A program made the translations under genes and the position numbers. This document shows positions 33,396 to 43,868 of a DNA stretch of 64,000 nt, piece by piece. The notes beneath the pieces are model-generated. The model was not told the DNA's origin, searched no databases, and worked only from the letters and a program-made list of their open reading frames with translations. This DNA is from Tachypleus tridentatus. Its lineage: Eukaryota > Arthropoda > Merostomata > Xiphosura > Limulidae. The stretch spans positions 31,723,276 through 31,787,275 of the forward strand of contig NW_027467782.1 of NCBI RefSeq assembly GCF_004210375.1, read 5' to 3'. Position 1 is the first letter of the stretch, and each line of letters starts with the position of its first letter.

Positions 33396-34910
33396 CGTAT
33401 GTTTAAAGTTTTTTTTACTTTATAGTAGTTAGTATCATACAGCATCAGTATATAACCATTAATAACAAGGATCTGCTCTTAATGTTAAACTTTCACTTCC
33501 TACAAGTTTATTTATACCTACATATATATTGCAAGAAGTAACTAAAATATAATGGAATTAATAGTACATTATTAATGTTAATGCAAAATTACTGTTATAA
33601 AATAATTACAACCATTCTCATATTTAATTTCTGTGAATATCTGTATCTGGTTCAAAATTGAATTAATTTCTCATTCATATTACGTTTATGATTAATATTT
33701 AGTGTAGTTAAAAACATTTCACTTTAATGTAATGTATACTATGTCAAACTGAGTGATCAATATGATATCGATGTTGCATACTTACAATGAGTGTTGTTAA
33801 GACATCCACAACTACTGAAAAACACGCATTCAGTCATTTAAATACATGTAATTCTTCTTGTTTCATTTCCACACATACTTCCACTAATGATATTAAAGTG
33901 AGTTGTGTCTTACTATAACTATAATATACCTTTTGTTGTTAATATTGTCAAATTTCTTGTGTTTTTAACCGTACATACACTGAAATGAAGTTCTGTTGTA
34001 ACTACGAACATCTGATTCTGTTTTTAACAGTTATCACATAATTGCTGCGAATCGTTAGATCACGGTAACTTACTTAAAATGTGGACTTTATTGTTCTTAG
34101 TTTAGTACCAGTGTATTTGTACCATTTTGTTGTAAGTGATTCCACCATATCATGTTAATAACACTTTGAGATATTTTACAACAGTGTTTGTTTTTTTATA
34201 GTCAGTCAACTTTCAGTGGTCTGACAGACATTTAGTGAAATATCCAGCTGTCTTCTTTTGGACTTTACTAAGATTATTGAATATTTTAAAGTACTATATA
34301 AACAGTGTGATTTACTACAGTGTTACAACTATGATAAGACAGTTTGAAAACTCTTCCTCTTTATAGTCATTTGTAGTTCAGATTGCATAACTTTTCATGT
34401 TTAATTTATATACATATCATGCACATACGATTCTTAGATCAGAATTTTCCTTAGCTTCTGACACTGTTAACAGTATTGTTTCATAAGCCTCTGCAACTGC
34501 GCAGGTTTCGTTTGGTAAAACAATGAAGGTCAACACATTTAATAACAATGGACTGTATTATTTCTCCCATTACTAGTTCCACAGATTTCATGTACTAACC
34601 TTATATATACCAAAGACAGGTCTAATTTATAATAACACTAAACTGTCAGTTACTTGTTAATCTTTTTCTCATAGTGTTTCTCAAACTAATAAACTCATTA
34701 ACTCAGTAATTAAGTGCAAACGTCACAGACTTATTAAATATTCAATTGTTGAAACAGTTAAAACGTGAAAACTCCCTCCAGACAAACAATAACACAAACG
34801 CGTAAATTAAAAAATATAGTCTACAAAAGTATTTTGAGCTCTGAAAATTTTCCCATTTTAAAAGAATATTTATGTCATTAAATGAAAATGAGAATATAAA
34901 ATATGTACCT
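33396..34910. other. AT-rich DNA without recognised features
   Basis: I searched the minus strand for the missing TM9-TM12 exons of the SLC6 gene and found none. Nothing else is recognisable. Confidence 0.5.
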
Positions 34911-35310
34911 GGCTGTCAAATAACACACATCAACATATTATATGCTCACCCGGCTGTCAAATAACACACATCAACATACTATATGCTCACCCGGCTGTCA
35001 AATAACACACATCAACATACTATATGCTCACCCGGCTGTCAAATAACACACATCAACGTATTATATGCTCACCTGGCTATCAAATAACACACGTCAGCAT
35101 ATTATATGCTCACCTGGCTATCAATTAACACACATCAACATATTATATGTTCACCTGGCTATCAATTAACACACATCAACATATTATATGCTCACCTGGC
35201 TATCAAATAACACACATCAACATACTATATGCTCACCTGGCTATCAAATAACACACATCAACGTATTATATGCTCACCTGGCTATCAAATAACACACGTC
35301 AACATATTAT
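34911..35310. repeat. Minisatellite, 41-bp unit, about 9.7 copies
   Basis: The unit starts GGCTGTCAAATAACACACAT and continues CAACATATTATATGCTCACC; starts at 34911, 34952 and 34993 set the 41-bp period. Copies differ by a few bases. On the minus strand each unit contains AGCCAGGTGAGC or CGGGTGAGC, which resembles a splice donor. The array abuts the SLC6 TM8 exon. Confidence 0.9.
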
Positions 35311-35408
35311 CTGAATTAACAGAATGAGGAAGAACACAATTGACCATAAAGGGGGAGGTGGCAACTGTAGAACAACTTCTGGATAAACAAGGAAAGCAAA
35401 CCCTGGAC
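35311..35408 (-). CDS. SLC6 transporter, TM8 exon
   Basis: Minus strand, acceptor TTTTCTTCAG. It reads (G)[16 protein letters not shown], then [16 protein letters not shown], matching TM8 of SLC6 transporters (GPGLAFVAYPEAITxLPxSPLWSxLFFxML). It joins in phase 1 to the exon ending at 35693. No proper donor is seen: coding similarity ends exactly where the 41-bp minisatellite begins, and the frame reaches a stop within the first unit. The 3' end of this exon may have been replaced by the array, or the array may have grown from its donor region. Confidence 0.8.
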
Positions 35409-35692
35409 CTGAAGAAAATACACCATGTTAGATTATATTTGAACAAAGACCGTGTTTGTACTCTGTAAAAAACACAGCACGTCAGTGTCTGATAATACTT
35501 AGTTTATATTAAGATGTTGATACACTGTAACTTACCAATAAACGTTTCATTTTAAATGTTTTAGAACCAAGATTCAAGAAAATATTAATAAAGTTTGTTC
35601 TGAAATATTCTGGTATACGTTGATTTGGTAAGAAACAGAACTTTTAGTGTTTATATAAACAATTGAAGCACAAGAAGACTGAATTATCTCAC

Positions 35693-35823
35693 CGGACTTC
35701 ACAACGTCAGCAACTTCAGTCCCGTCGCCTTTCAAGTAGGTGATGTGACCGAGGACGGAAAATATCACAGTACCAGCAAATATGCTAGTAGCAGGGTTAA
35801 CAATACATAGAATATTTCCGTCT
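35693..35823 (-). CDS. SLC6 transporter, TM7 and EL4 exon
   Basis: Minus strand, acceptor TATTTCTAG, donor GTGAGA. It reads DGNILCIVNPATSIFAGTVI, FSVLGHITYLKG and TEVADVVKSG. This matches TM7 (SxxNxxTSxxxGxVIFxxLGxMA) and extracellular loop 4 (VADVxxSGPG). The length of 131 nt fits phase 2 in and phase 1 out, in register with both neighbours. The family drives Na+/Cl--coupled uptake of neurotransmitters, amino acids or osmolytes at the plasma membrane. The subtype cannot be set from these exons. Confidence 0.88.
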
Positions 35824-35996
35824 CTAGAAATAAAGATGTAGAAACAATAATGAATGTGTTCAAAGTGTACAATAATATCTATTGAAAGAATAACGAATAC
35901 AGAGTACAGAAAATTATTATATTGAACATTTTTGTGCGAATCATTGTTAAATAATCAAATAAAAAAAATAAAAAAATTATTTTGTTTTTTTGTTAC

Positions 35997-36099
35997 CGGA
36001 AGAAGTTGTGGCTAAACTTGTTGTAGCTTCCAAGAGTTACGACGGAACCGAAACCAATACCAAAGGTGAAAACACTTGCGTTCCTGCTGTCACCCAGAC
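35997..36099 (-). CDS. SLC6 transporter, TM6 exon, frame change
   Basis: Minus strand, acceptor TTATTAG, donor GTAACA. The first half matches the family in one frame (VWVTAGTQVF, compare VWxDAxTQIFFS) and the second in another (FTFGIGFGSVVTLGSYNKFS, compare FSLGxGFGxLxxxxSYNKF). The switch falls at a run of four T where the family pattern needs one more codon base, so one T seems to be missing. The alternative single frame (GLGDSRNASVFTFG...) is open and would splice in phase 1 to the candidate exon at 36673-36729, but it loses the conserved Trp, Ala and Gln. The unwound TM6 region that binds substrate and ions lies here. Confidence 0.8.
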
Positions 36100-36339
36100 C
36101 TAATAACATTAATACAATAAATTAATACTGATTACAAAGAGTTAACTTCTTTAAATTTAACACTAATTTAGTTTCGTTACGTTTTGATTAAAGAATTATT
36201 AACTAGTATTAAAGCTTGATAGCAAATAAACGAAAAAAAAAGTCTCTTGACAGTTACTGATTAACAATGACACTGTTTTCACTGAAGACGTAAACTATAG
36301 CTTCATTAGATGGGAAGTTTTATTTGTTGCCCAGCCTGG

Positions 36340-36640
36340 TTGTTAGTGTTTGTCTTCAGCGTCAGGGCATTAAAATGTACGGTTAATCCCACTATTCGTT
36401 GGTAAAAGAATATGCCATTGGTTCTGTCCAACAACCTGTAACATCTAACATTAATATTTACTAGTGTTTATATCGTATATGAATGTAATAATAATAACAC
36501 TAGTATATTGATATAATAACAATAACATTTAAATCTGAATATAATGACAATAACATGTATATATGAATGTAATAACAATAACATTTATATATATATTCGT
36601 TGGTAAAAGAATATGTGATGGGCTCTGTACAACGACTACC
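36340..36640 (+). repeat. SINE-A fragments within a local AT-rich duplication
   Basis: The core SINE-A block ATTCGTTGGTAAAAGAATATG occurs at about 36390 and again at about 36595, each followed by similar sequence ending near CTGTNCAACNAC. The DNA between is an AATAACAATAACATTTATAT-type degenerate repeat. An old SINE seems to have been duplicated locally with repeat expansion in the middle, in an SLC6 intron. Confidence 0.55.
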
Positions 36641-36672
36641 TTCTGTCTTTTCAACAGATTAAAATCACTTAC

Positions 36673-36729
36673 CTGATATATATAAACAAAAGCAGTTGTT
36701 CACCTCACGTGGAGAAAGGTCAGGAAAAA
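36673..36729 (-). CDS. Candidate small exon in the SLC6 gene (uncertain)
   Basis: A 57-nt minus-strand segment with acceptor TCATATCTTCAG and a strong donor CAGGTAAGTG, open in the phase (1 to 1) that links the TM3 exon to the next. It would read VFPDLSPREVNNCFCLYISG, which could be extracellular loop 2 but matches no conserved motif. It does not supply TM4-TM5, so even if real the transporter remains incomplete. It may be a chance pair of splice-like sites. Confidence 0.25.
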
Positions 36730-37135
36730 CTGAAGATATGAGAAAAGTATTCAGAATTGTCTTTGCTTAGAAACCTAATTATTGTGTTCAAAGTTATCAA
36801 AACATTGCTGTAGTATAGTGTAATGCATAATTAGTAATTATGTAATAACCGGTTCTATCAAGTAGAAATGTTCATTATTATAGTATACTGTGCTATTAAA
36901 TCGAAATGTTGTGTATTTTGCTTCAGTACTGCACCCAAAGTAATAAAAAGGCTTTTTTTAAATAACAGAATCGAGGAAAAGTAGTAGTAGTATCATCTAC
37001 TGACAATTCTCGACACATCATTCTTGTTCTAAAAGTGGGATCTGACTGTCACTCTTATAACACACACACGGTACAAAAGCGTATAATGCGATTTATGATA
37101 ACTTTGCGTTTAACAGTTAGGCAAATTAACAACAT

Positions 37136-37260
37136 GGCCACTCTCGGCCATATGTAAAGTACTAAGGGCACATTAACCACAAAGCCACTCTCGGCCATAT
37201 GTAAAGTACTAAGGGCACATTAACCACAAGGCCACTCTCGGCCACATGTAAAATACTATC
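37136..37260. repeat. Tandem repeat, 47-bp unit, about 2.7 copies
   Basis: The unit starts GGCCACTCTCGGCCATATGT and ends TAACCACAA; copies begin at 37136, 37183 and 37230. It lies in the SLC6 intron where the TM4-TM5 exons would be expected. Confidence 0.85.
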
Positions 37261-37386
37261 AAATTAAATTGTTCTTAATTTAATTCAGTGTCCCCCAGTG
37301 TCTGTATGCTTATAACAGTTAATCCTAAACAAATGAGTAATTAAAACAGTTGACTAGAATCAGAGAAATACATTTAACATAATTAC

Positions 37387-37512
37387 CGCACGATTCCCTA
37401 GGCAGTTGTGTCGTCATTGAGAACACGAAGTAGAATAAAGTCCAAGCTATTGTCACCACGTGGTGGATATTATAGAGACAAACGATGGTCATTGAAGCAA
37501 AGCCAATTCCTA
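37387..37512 (-). CDS. SLC6 transporter, TM3 exon
   Basis: Minus strand, acceptor ATACTTTCAG, donor GTAATT, 126 nt, phase 1 to 1. It reads VGIGFASMTIVCLYNIHHVV, TIAWTLFYFVFSMTTQLPRE and SCG. This is TM3 (GxGxAxxxxxxxxNxYYxVIxxWxLFYLxxSFTxxLPWxxC), with the extracellular Cys after it. The family's usual TyrTyr after Asn is HisHis here, and the Trp before the Cys reads Arg; both are unusual. The frame is fully open. Confidence 0.88.
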
Positions 37513-37632
37513 CTGAAAGTATAGATTACATAATGTACGAACTTTTGACATATTTGAGACACAAGTATGAGTTATATATATCCGGAAATGGTGAAAAATA
37601 CTAAGGCACTAGAAGTAAACAACAATAGCTAC

Positions 37633-37763
37633 CTTTAAAGATAGGAATCAAATTCCAGACCCCGATACCACCAACGCTGAGGTACTGACCAATGGCCACT
37701 TCCAGGAAGAATAGAGGAACAGCACACAAGACTAAACAGATGAGATAGGGAAACAAAATGCCC
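37633..37763 (-). CDS. SLC6 transporter, TM2 exon, one-base frameshift
   Basis: Minus strand, acceptor TTATTTAG, donor GTAGCT. Text GILFPYLICLVLCAVPLFFL, then EVAIGQYLSVGGIGVW and NLIPIFKG matches SLC6 TM2 and the following loop (GAFLIPYxxxLxxxGIPLFFLExxLGQYxSxGxxxxWxxxPLFKG). The expected GGGAF start is present in the upstream frame; reaching FPYL needs one more T in a run of four. The exon is 131 nt where phase 1 to 1 needs 132. The break is therefore a single missing base in a homopolymer. Confidence 0.85.
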
Positions 37764-37869
37764 CTAAATAACAAACAACAACATGTAATCCATCAGAACC
37801 ATCGATTTAACATTTAGTAAGGTAAAGGTTTCATGTATATTATGTTGGATTAAACCACAAGACACATAC

Positions 37870-38079
37870 CTCCACCATTTTCATAACACAAGTATGGAAA
37901 TCGCCATACGTTGCCAAGACTGACAGCGTAGCTTATGCAGCTGAAAATAAAGCCCAGTTTTCCTACCCATTCCCCACGTTCTGGTTCGTTCTTTTTATCT
38001 GACTTTCTTACCTACTGGTCATCAGGTGTTGTGATTTTTCTACACTGACGATTTCTGATTTTTCATTTTTGGGAGCCAT
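37870..38079 (-). CDS. SLC6 transporter, N terminus and TM1 exon
   Basis: Minus strand. ATG at 38079 begins [20 protein letters not shown], then TSR. The frame changes near 38010, and the conserved part reads [40 protein letters not shown] and YENGG, ending in phase 1 at donor GTATGT (37869). [14 protein letters not shown] is the diagnostic TM1 signature and includes the Na+-binding Asn. ERGEW before TM1 is also typical. The change can be explained by one missing base in a short G run; GTAAGA at that place could instead be an alternative donor. This start was chosen because a short, charged, Lys/Glu-rich leader is usual for the family. Confidence 0.85.
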
Positions 38080-39149
38080 TTCTTGAATAAAGTCACAAAT
38101 TTTCTACATTTTAATAAAAATTGAAACTGTAAAAAAACAAGAACATAATAATGTATTGTATTTACTACAAAAAATATTACATGAAGATAAACGTAATTAT
38201 TATAAGAAATAATTATTTAATAGGTTTCATTTGTATTGTCGTTAGTACTTAAGAATGCTAACATAGTATTGGTGATATTAAATATGTGTATATATATCAT
38301 CAGAGAAATTACGTACAACTATACTGATGGAGGCGTTACTTAATATCATAAGAGGTATCTATGTTTTATCAGAAATATTACTTATGCAGAATTATATATT
38401 ATTATAAATATACGTAACTAATGCCAATAATAATGCAATAATTCACAGCCGTCGGCCAAGATACACCACTGATATACATTGTGTAATATTTATCAAAACA
38501 TAAAATATCCAAAAAATCACGAAAAATGTGTGACGTAACTAAAACTAACATTTAGCCTAATAGATAACACTAAATTAACACCCTTTGGTATTTGCTACCC
38601 TACTCTGCATGGCAATTATAAGCGGTATACTTCCAAGATGTTTAACGTACGCTAATAGGTCGTACTGGCTTTGTCGCACCAATTAGTATTGACACAGTCA
38701 CTGTGGTCAGCCACAGCTGTATCTTACGTAAATGACATCTTCTGTCACTGCGTTTTAAAATTGCAGTAATTATATATTTGTAATTGATGAGATTCAAACA
38801 CTTGTAAACTGAACACTATTTTTAATGATTCACTGAAGACTAGTTTATCTCTGGTAAATGCAATACTGTTGTATATACCTCTATATCACCAGATATAGAG
38901 AAGTCGGTTTTTTAAATTGATAATGATCAAATTTTTATTTCCTTTCATAGTGAGGTGTCGAAGCAGAGGCATGGGTAGAAATAGGCACGTTCCCAGATTC
39001 TATTTGACCGTGCCCGTAATTCCTAGTTGGCGTCTTGAAAAATAAAAATTGAAAATCATGATCGACAAATTGAAACGTCAAAAATTTCTGAAGATACATA
39101 TGGGTCCGTTCTAGAAATCTTCTAGACACCTAGTGATACCTGTCCAGTC
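38080..39149. other. 5' flank of the SLC6 gene
   Basis: AT-rich sequence. No clear promoter or upstream exon is recognised. A 64-residue minus-strand frame at 38935-39129 has no recognisable motif. Confidence 0.45.
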
Positions 39150-39415
39150 TATCCATTAGTTAGTCTGATTAGTTAATATAAATGTCACAACCTAATTCAT
39201 TATTGAGTCTGATCAGTTAATATAATAGTCCCATCCTATCTATTAGGGTCTGATTGATCAATATAATGACACAAACCTATCCAATTGTGAGTCTGATCAG
39301 TTAACATAATAGTCCTGATCTATTACTGAGTAATTAGTTACCATAACAGTCCTGATGTATTGCTAAGTATTTCTAATCAGTTAACATAATAGTTCTGATC
39401 TGTCCCTAAATCAGC
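39150..39415. repeat. Degenerate tandem repeat, about 45-60 bp unit
   Basis: The phrase GAGTCTGATCAGTTAATATAATAGTCCTGATCTATT recurs five or six times with substitutions and length changes (about 39160, 39205, 39250, 39290, 39340 and 39375). Confidence 0.65.
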
Positions 39416-40030
39416 GGGAGCTTCACGCAATTGTACAGATTGCGTAATGTTGTCAAATATGCATATCATTTAGTAGATGGCGCGACCTGTAATACTAATC
39501 TTATTAGAATCGACGTGTTTTGTAACATCATGAAAATATGAAAGTTGTATGTTCATATTGTATGTTACGTCAGTTAAATGGCGCAAATAACCTGGTTATT
39601 TTATGATGAAACAGAAGTCTTATAAATGTATGGAAAATAAACAAGTACTTCGTAGGAAAGACCAAAGGTGGTGAGGTAAGAAAGAAACCTGCGAAGTACA
39701 AACTAACGATATCAAATCAGAGATCTAACTTGGAATGAATTCATAAAATACAAACGACTTTTGTATACTCTCGTGATATTATACCTCAGTGTCATATTCT
39801 TGTAATTAAACATTAGTGAACAATATTTGTATGTGAAATGATTGGTAAAACCGCAAACGTATTTCTAATTTTGAACAACTTTTTTATGCTGTGTTATGAT
39901 TATGTTTAGAATTTTGAGAATAACTAGAGAGGTTGATACTTTATTTTAACAATAAAGGGGTGGTAGTTAGTGTTTATAAGGGTGAATCCAATTCTTAATG
40001 TATTAGTTCAAGCGCCGATATTTGAAAGTG
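39416..40030. other. AT-rich intergenic DNA
   Basis: No feature is supported. Confidence 0.5.
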
Positions 40031-40037
40031 TAAGAGC

Positions 40038-40303
40038 TTTGTTTGTTTGTTTTGTTTTTGAATTTCGCACAAAGCTATTAGAGGGCTATCTGTGCTAGCC
40101 GTCCCTAATTTAGCAGTGTAAGACTAGAGGGAAGGCAGCTAGTCATCACCACCCACCGCCAACTCTTGGGCTACTCTTTACCAACAAATAGTGGGATTGA
40201 CCGTCACATTATAACGCCCCACAGCTGAAATGGCGAGCATGTTTGGCGCGACCTTCAGATTACGAGTCGCACGCCTTAACACGCTTGGCCATGCCGGGCC
40301 GTA
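40038..40303 (-). repeat. SINE-A
   Basis: A minus-strand long SINE with a poly-(GTTT) start, complete body and shortened head. TAAGAGC occurs at 40031-40037 and 40304-40310, a likely target-site duplication. Confidence 0.88.
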
Positions 40304-41334
40304 TAAGAGCAATGCTAACTTCTAACATATCACTGGATACATGTGACTTACTTTTGATAACGGTAAAGGTAACTCATAAATGAAAAGCTACGTTTAGGGT
40401 CGATAAAGATAAATCTGAATTTAAACGTAATGACGAGGCTAGCGAATTTTTGTAGTTAATCTGATCCTTGATGAAGACTTGGAGAAAACTGATATTTAGT
40501 GTTGATAGTGGTTAGATTGGTTTGTAACATACTAAGAGGTTGAGTTTGAAGGTTTATAAAGGAGGGAACTCATTTTAATTTGTATAAGATGTCGTTTAAC
40601 AATTTTACTAAGAGATAAGATGTTTCTTTAGGTGTTGATGGTACAACTAGAAGCTTTAGAAACTGAGACACTTAAAACAAAACATACAGAATACTAGTAA
40701 AGAATTCAGGTTTCATAGTGAAGACGTAAGACATCCTTTTTTACTGTTTTGAGCTACAGCACACGAACGATATTCACGTCACAAAGGTTCTCATGCCACG
40801 TGTGGCATTGAACTTTTCTTTCACGTGGAAACTGACTCAGCTAGTTAACAATTTACTGTACACACATGTGAAATCAGACAGACCGACGGATAACGCTGAG
40901 GAAGGTCTAGGAAAGCGTTTTAAGCCAAATAGTTAACTTTTATGCTCGAGGTAAACCGTCTGACGGTGGAAACAATAAACAAAAACAAACAAGTACACGA
41001 GAAGAGTTCAAGATAGAACTAAACATCGACCAACTGCTCGAAGCAACACAAATTGTTTGAACTCAACAATAATACTGTGAGCGAAACTAACAGCGAATCA
41101 TTCAGGTATTTATTAGCGCCTTCTAGTGATAAAGTCCGATTTTCTGTAAATATTTATCTATGCACATTTCGAGAAGTTGCATTTATAATGGTTACTTTAT
41201 ATAACTGCTTTAAGGTATTCACGTACTTCAACAGAGTACAGTGCGATAATAATTATAAAAACTATGACAGTCCGTCTATGTCAATAACAGATTTTTTTTT
41301 TTTACTTTGTTATAAATTGGTCTTTTACAATACA
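40304..41334. other. AT-rich intergenic DNA
   Basis: No gene or repeat is supported. The frame at 41053-41418 ends inside a SINE-B and is probably chance. Confidence 0.5.
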
Positions 41335-41458
41335 GGAGTGTGTATGTGTTTTCCTATAGCAAAGCTACATCGTGCTATCTGCTGTGTCCACCGAGTGGAA
41401 TCGAACCTCTTATTTTAGCGTTGTAAGTCTAAAGACTTACTTCTGTCCCAGAGGGGGG
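41335..41458 (-). repeat. SINE-B copy
   Basis: A minus-strand short SINE: GTGTTTTCCTATAGCAAAGC, CCACCGAGTGGAATCGAACC and GCGTTGTAAGTCTAAAGACT. Confidence 0.82.
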
Positions 41459-41584
41459 ATTATACATACATTATTCAGATACAAATATAAGAGAGATACA
41501 AAATAAAAATGTTTATTTTATAGTAGAATAAACCATCCTCACACTTAGAGTTGAAAGTCAAGAATGGACATCACTCTTATTAAT

Positions 41585-41885
41585 ATTTAACAATTCATTG
41601 CGTAAACAGTGTACTGTATGTTAAGTAATTGTGTGCAACATACTGTAAGCCTTATTAGTATCAAATAATACATGATGTTAAAAGTGTATTATGCGTCAAT
41701 TATTCTTGTCAAAGTATAAACCTTATTCATATCTAATAATACACGGTGTTAACAATGTGCTGTGTTAAGTAATCTTGTAAAAAATACTATAACCTAGTAA
41801 TATTTAATAATACATCGTGTTAACAGTGTGTTACATGTTCACTATTCTTGTGGAACATGCTATAAATCTTTTTAATATATAGAAA
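41585..41885. repeat. Degenerate tandem repeat, about 76-bp unit, 4 copies
   Basis: The common phrase is AATAATACANGNTGTTAANA, then GTGTNNTATGTTAANTATTC, TTGTNNAANATACTATAANC and CTTATTAATAT. Copies begin near 41585, 41660, 41735 and 41805. Confidence 0.65.
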
Positions 41886-42822
41886 TAGATGCTGCTAAAA
41901 TGTGCAATCTAACCTATAAACAGAAATATTAATTAAGTTATAAAAATACACGATTTAAATCTGTGATAGTTTATTAATTTTTAAGCAGTACTGTCAATGA
42001 CGAAAGTATAAATTTGACTACAGAAGCTATGAACAAAACCAAACATGAAAGTCGTCAAGGGCAATATAAAGTACGCGTAAAAAAGTTTAATCCAGTTTAT
42101 TTTAGTAGAGTCAGACTGTATAGTTATTTCTGGTCAAATGCCAAGGACTGCTGGCCAAGATTAATCTATCGATTTTTTCCCTTGGTACTCAGTGTCTTAA
42201 GGCCATTAACTACAGAGTTTAATAGTTTCTTGTCTATGACAAAACTCGTTTAATTCGCATGATTTTCATTAGTAAGTGATTTTAAAGAGCTTTGGAAAAA
42301 TGCTTTTTGATTAAAAATTATTAGAGAAAGATAGTTAGAAATATTATATCCTAACGATATTAAGTAAGGAATAATGTTATTAATATCATAATTATAGATC
42401 GTTATCCTTGACCCTTCTCTTTCTGGGGCGAAGGTATTACAATCGTATCCGTGTGTGTGTATCTGTATTTCTTTAAAACTAATAGAAAGATAAAACAAGC
42501 TGACAAATCAGTTTGGGACAGTCCCTCTTAAATTTAATCACATAAAAATCAAGATCAAGATTCTGGATAACTTCGAAGTTGTTGTTTTTTTTAATAATTG
42601 GAAGATAGGATATTTTTGCAACTTGGGGTTAATAACTTTGTGAAGTGTGATCGAATTTGTATCAAATTTCATCAGTACATTATGGTTGAGAATCATCATC
42701 ACACTACAAGAAGTGATGAATGATTATGGATCTTAGAAGGATTTTCTGAGTTTTCAAAATCCCGGAAAGGGATGAGGGAGTGCAATTTCTTTAATTGCTA
42801 TTCTTTTAATTTAGGCTCTACG
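41886..42822. other. AT-rich intergenic DNA
   Basis: Short frames only (42014-42253 and 42250-42498); no motif is recognised. Confidence 0.5.
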
Positions 42823-42932
42823 CAAGTACAGCGGTATGTCTCCGAATTTACAACGCTAAAATCAGGGGTTCGATTGCCGTCGGTGGGCTCAGCAGATCGC
42901 CCGATGTGATTTTGCTATAAGAAAACACACAT
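42823..42932 (+). repeat. SINE-B copy
   Basis: Plus strand: CAGCGGTATGTCTCCGAATT, ACAACGCTAAAATCAGGGG, TTCGATTGCCGTCGGTGG, ending GCTATAAGAAAACACACA. The phrase at 43010-43100 (TTCGGTATGTCTGGTAGATT) looks like a second, older copy. Confidence 0.82.
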
Positions 42933-43100
42933 TTTAATTTAGTTTACAAAATACATTCTAATGTACCTTTAAATGTCTATAAATGCATTAGTTCTAACTG
43001 TTGTCTTTCCCCAAGTGACTCTTCGGTATGTCTGGTAGATTATAACGTAGAAAACCGAGGTGCGATATCCGCTTGGCCACTGTGTAGTTTTGTATGCTTA

Positions 43101-43585
43101 ATAGCAAATAAATATAATTACTTGTAGATTTAGAATTTAGCTATCTGCAGGTCGTTACATGTATCTCACGTGCGTCATGACACAGTTACCTAATTCCCTG
43201 CGATGTCTGTCCACATTTTTATTCTTTATCAAAGAGGTATTGCATCTGCTAAAGTAGACTTACGTCTGGGTATAAACATTCTATCGGGCGAACTTAGTAA
43301 TATCCCTGTTGGAAACTTTCTCTGTAGAGACGCAATAAAGAGGAGTAAGCTATCTTACAGGGATTAAATCTTCAGAACACAAGTACTTAAAAACCGGAAA
43401 TTGGAATACGTGTGGAGCAACTTCCGAAATAATTTCTAAGAAAACCAATGTGATAAGTGGAATGGAAGAAAAACAAATTTATTGTAGAATTAGAAGCACG
43501 TGATACTATTATACTTACAGCGATAATGATATGATCTGATATGCACGAGAACCTAGGCATCACACTCTATTGATACTAAAGAACT
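43101..43585. other. AT-rich intergenic DNA
   Basis: No feature is supported. Confidence 0.5.
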
Positions 43586-43587
43586 GT

Positions 43588-43868
43588 TCATTTGTTTGTT
43601 TGTTTTGAATTTTGCGCAAAGCTACGCGAGGGCTATCTGTGCTAGCCGTTACTAATTTAGCAGTGTAAGGCTAGAGGGAAAGCAACTAGTCATCACCACC
43701 CACCGCCATCTCTTGGGCTACTCTTTTAACAATGAATAGTGGGATTGACGGTAACATTATAACGTATCCGCAGCTGAAAGGGCGAGCATGTTTGGTGTCG
43801 ACCGGGATTTGAACTCGCGACCCTCAGATTACGAGTCGAGTGCCTTAACCATCTGGCTATGTCAGGCC
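43588..43868 (-). repeat. SINE-A
   Basis: A full-length minus-strand copy from (GTTT)n to TATGTCAGGCC, with a moderately diverged body. No clear target-site duplication was seen. Confidence 0.88.

Noticed and set aside
35311-35770. Reading the minus-strand frame at 35574-35768 as a complete small protein
   Set aside because: Only its first part is exon (SLC6 TM7); the remainder runs past a good splice donor into intron.
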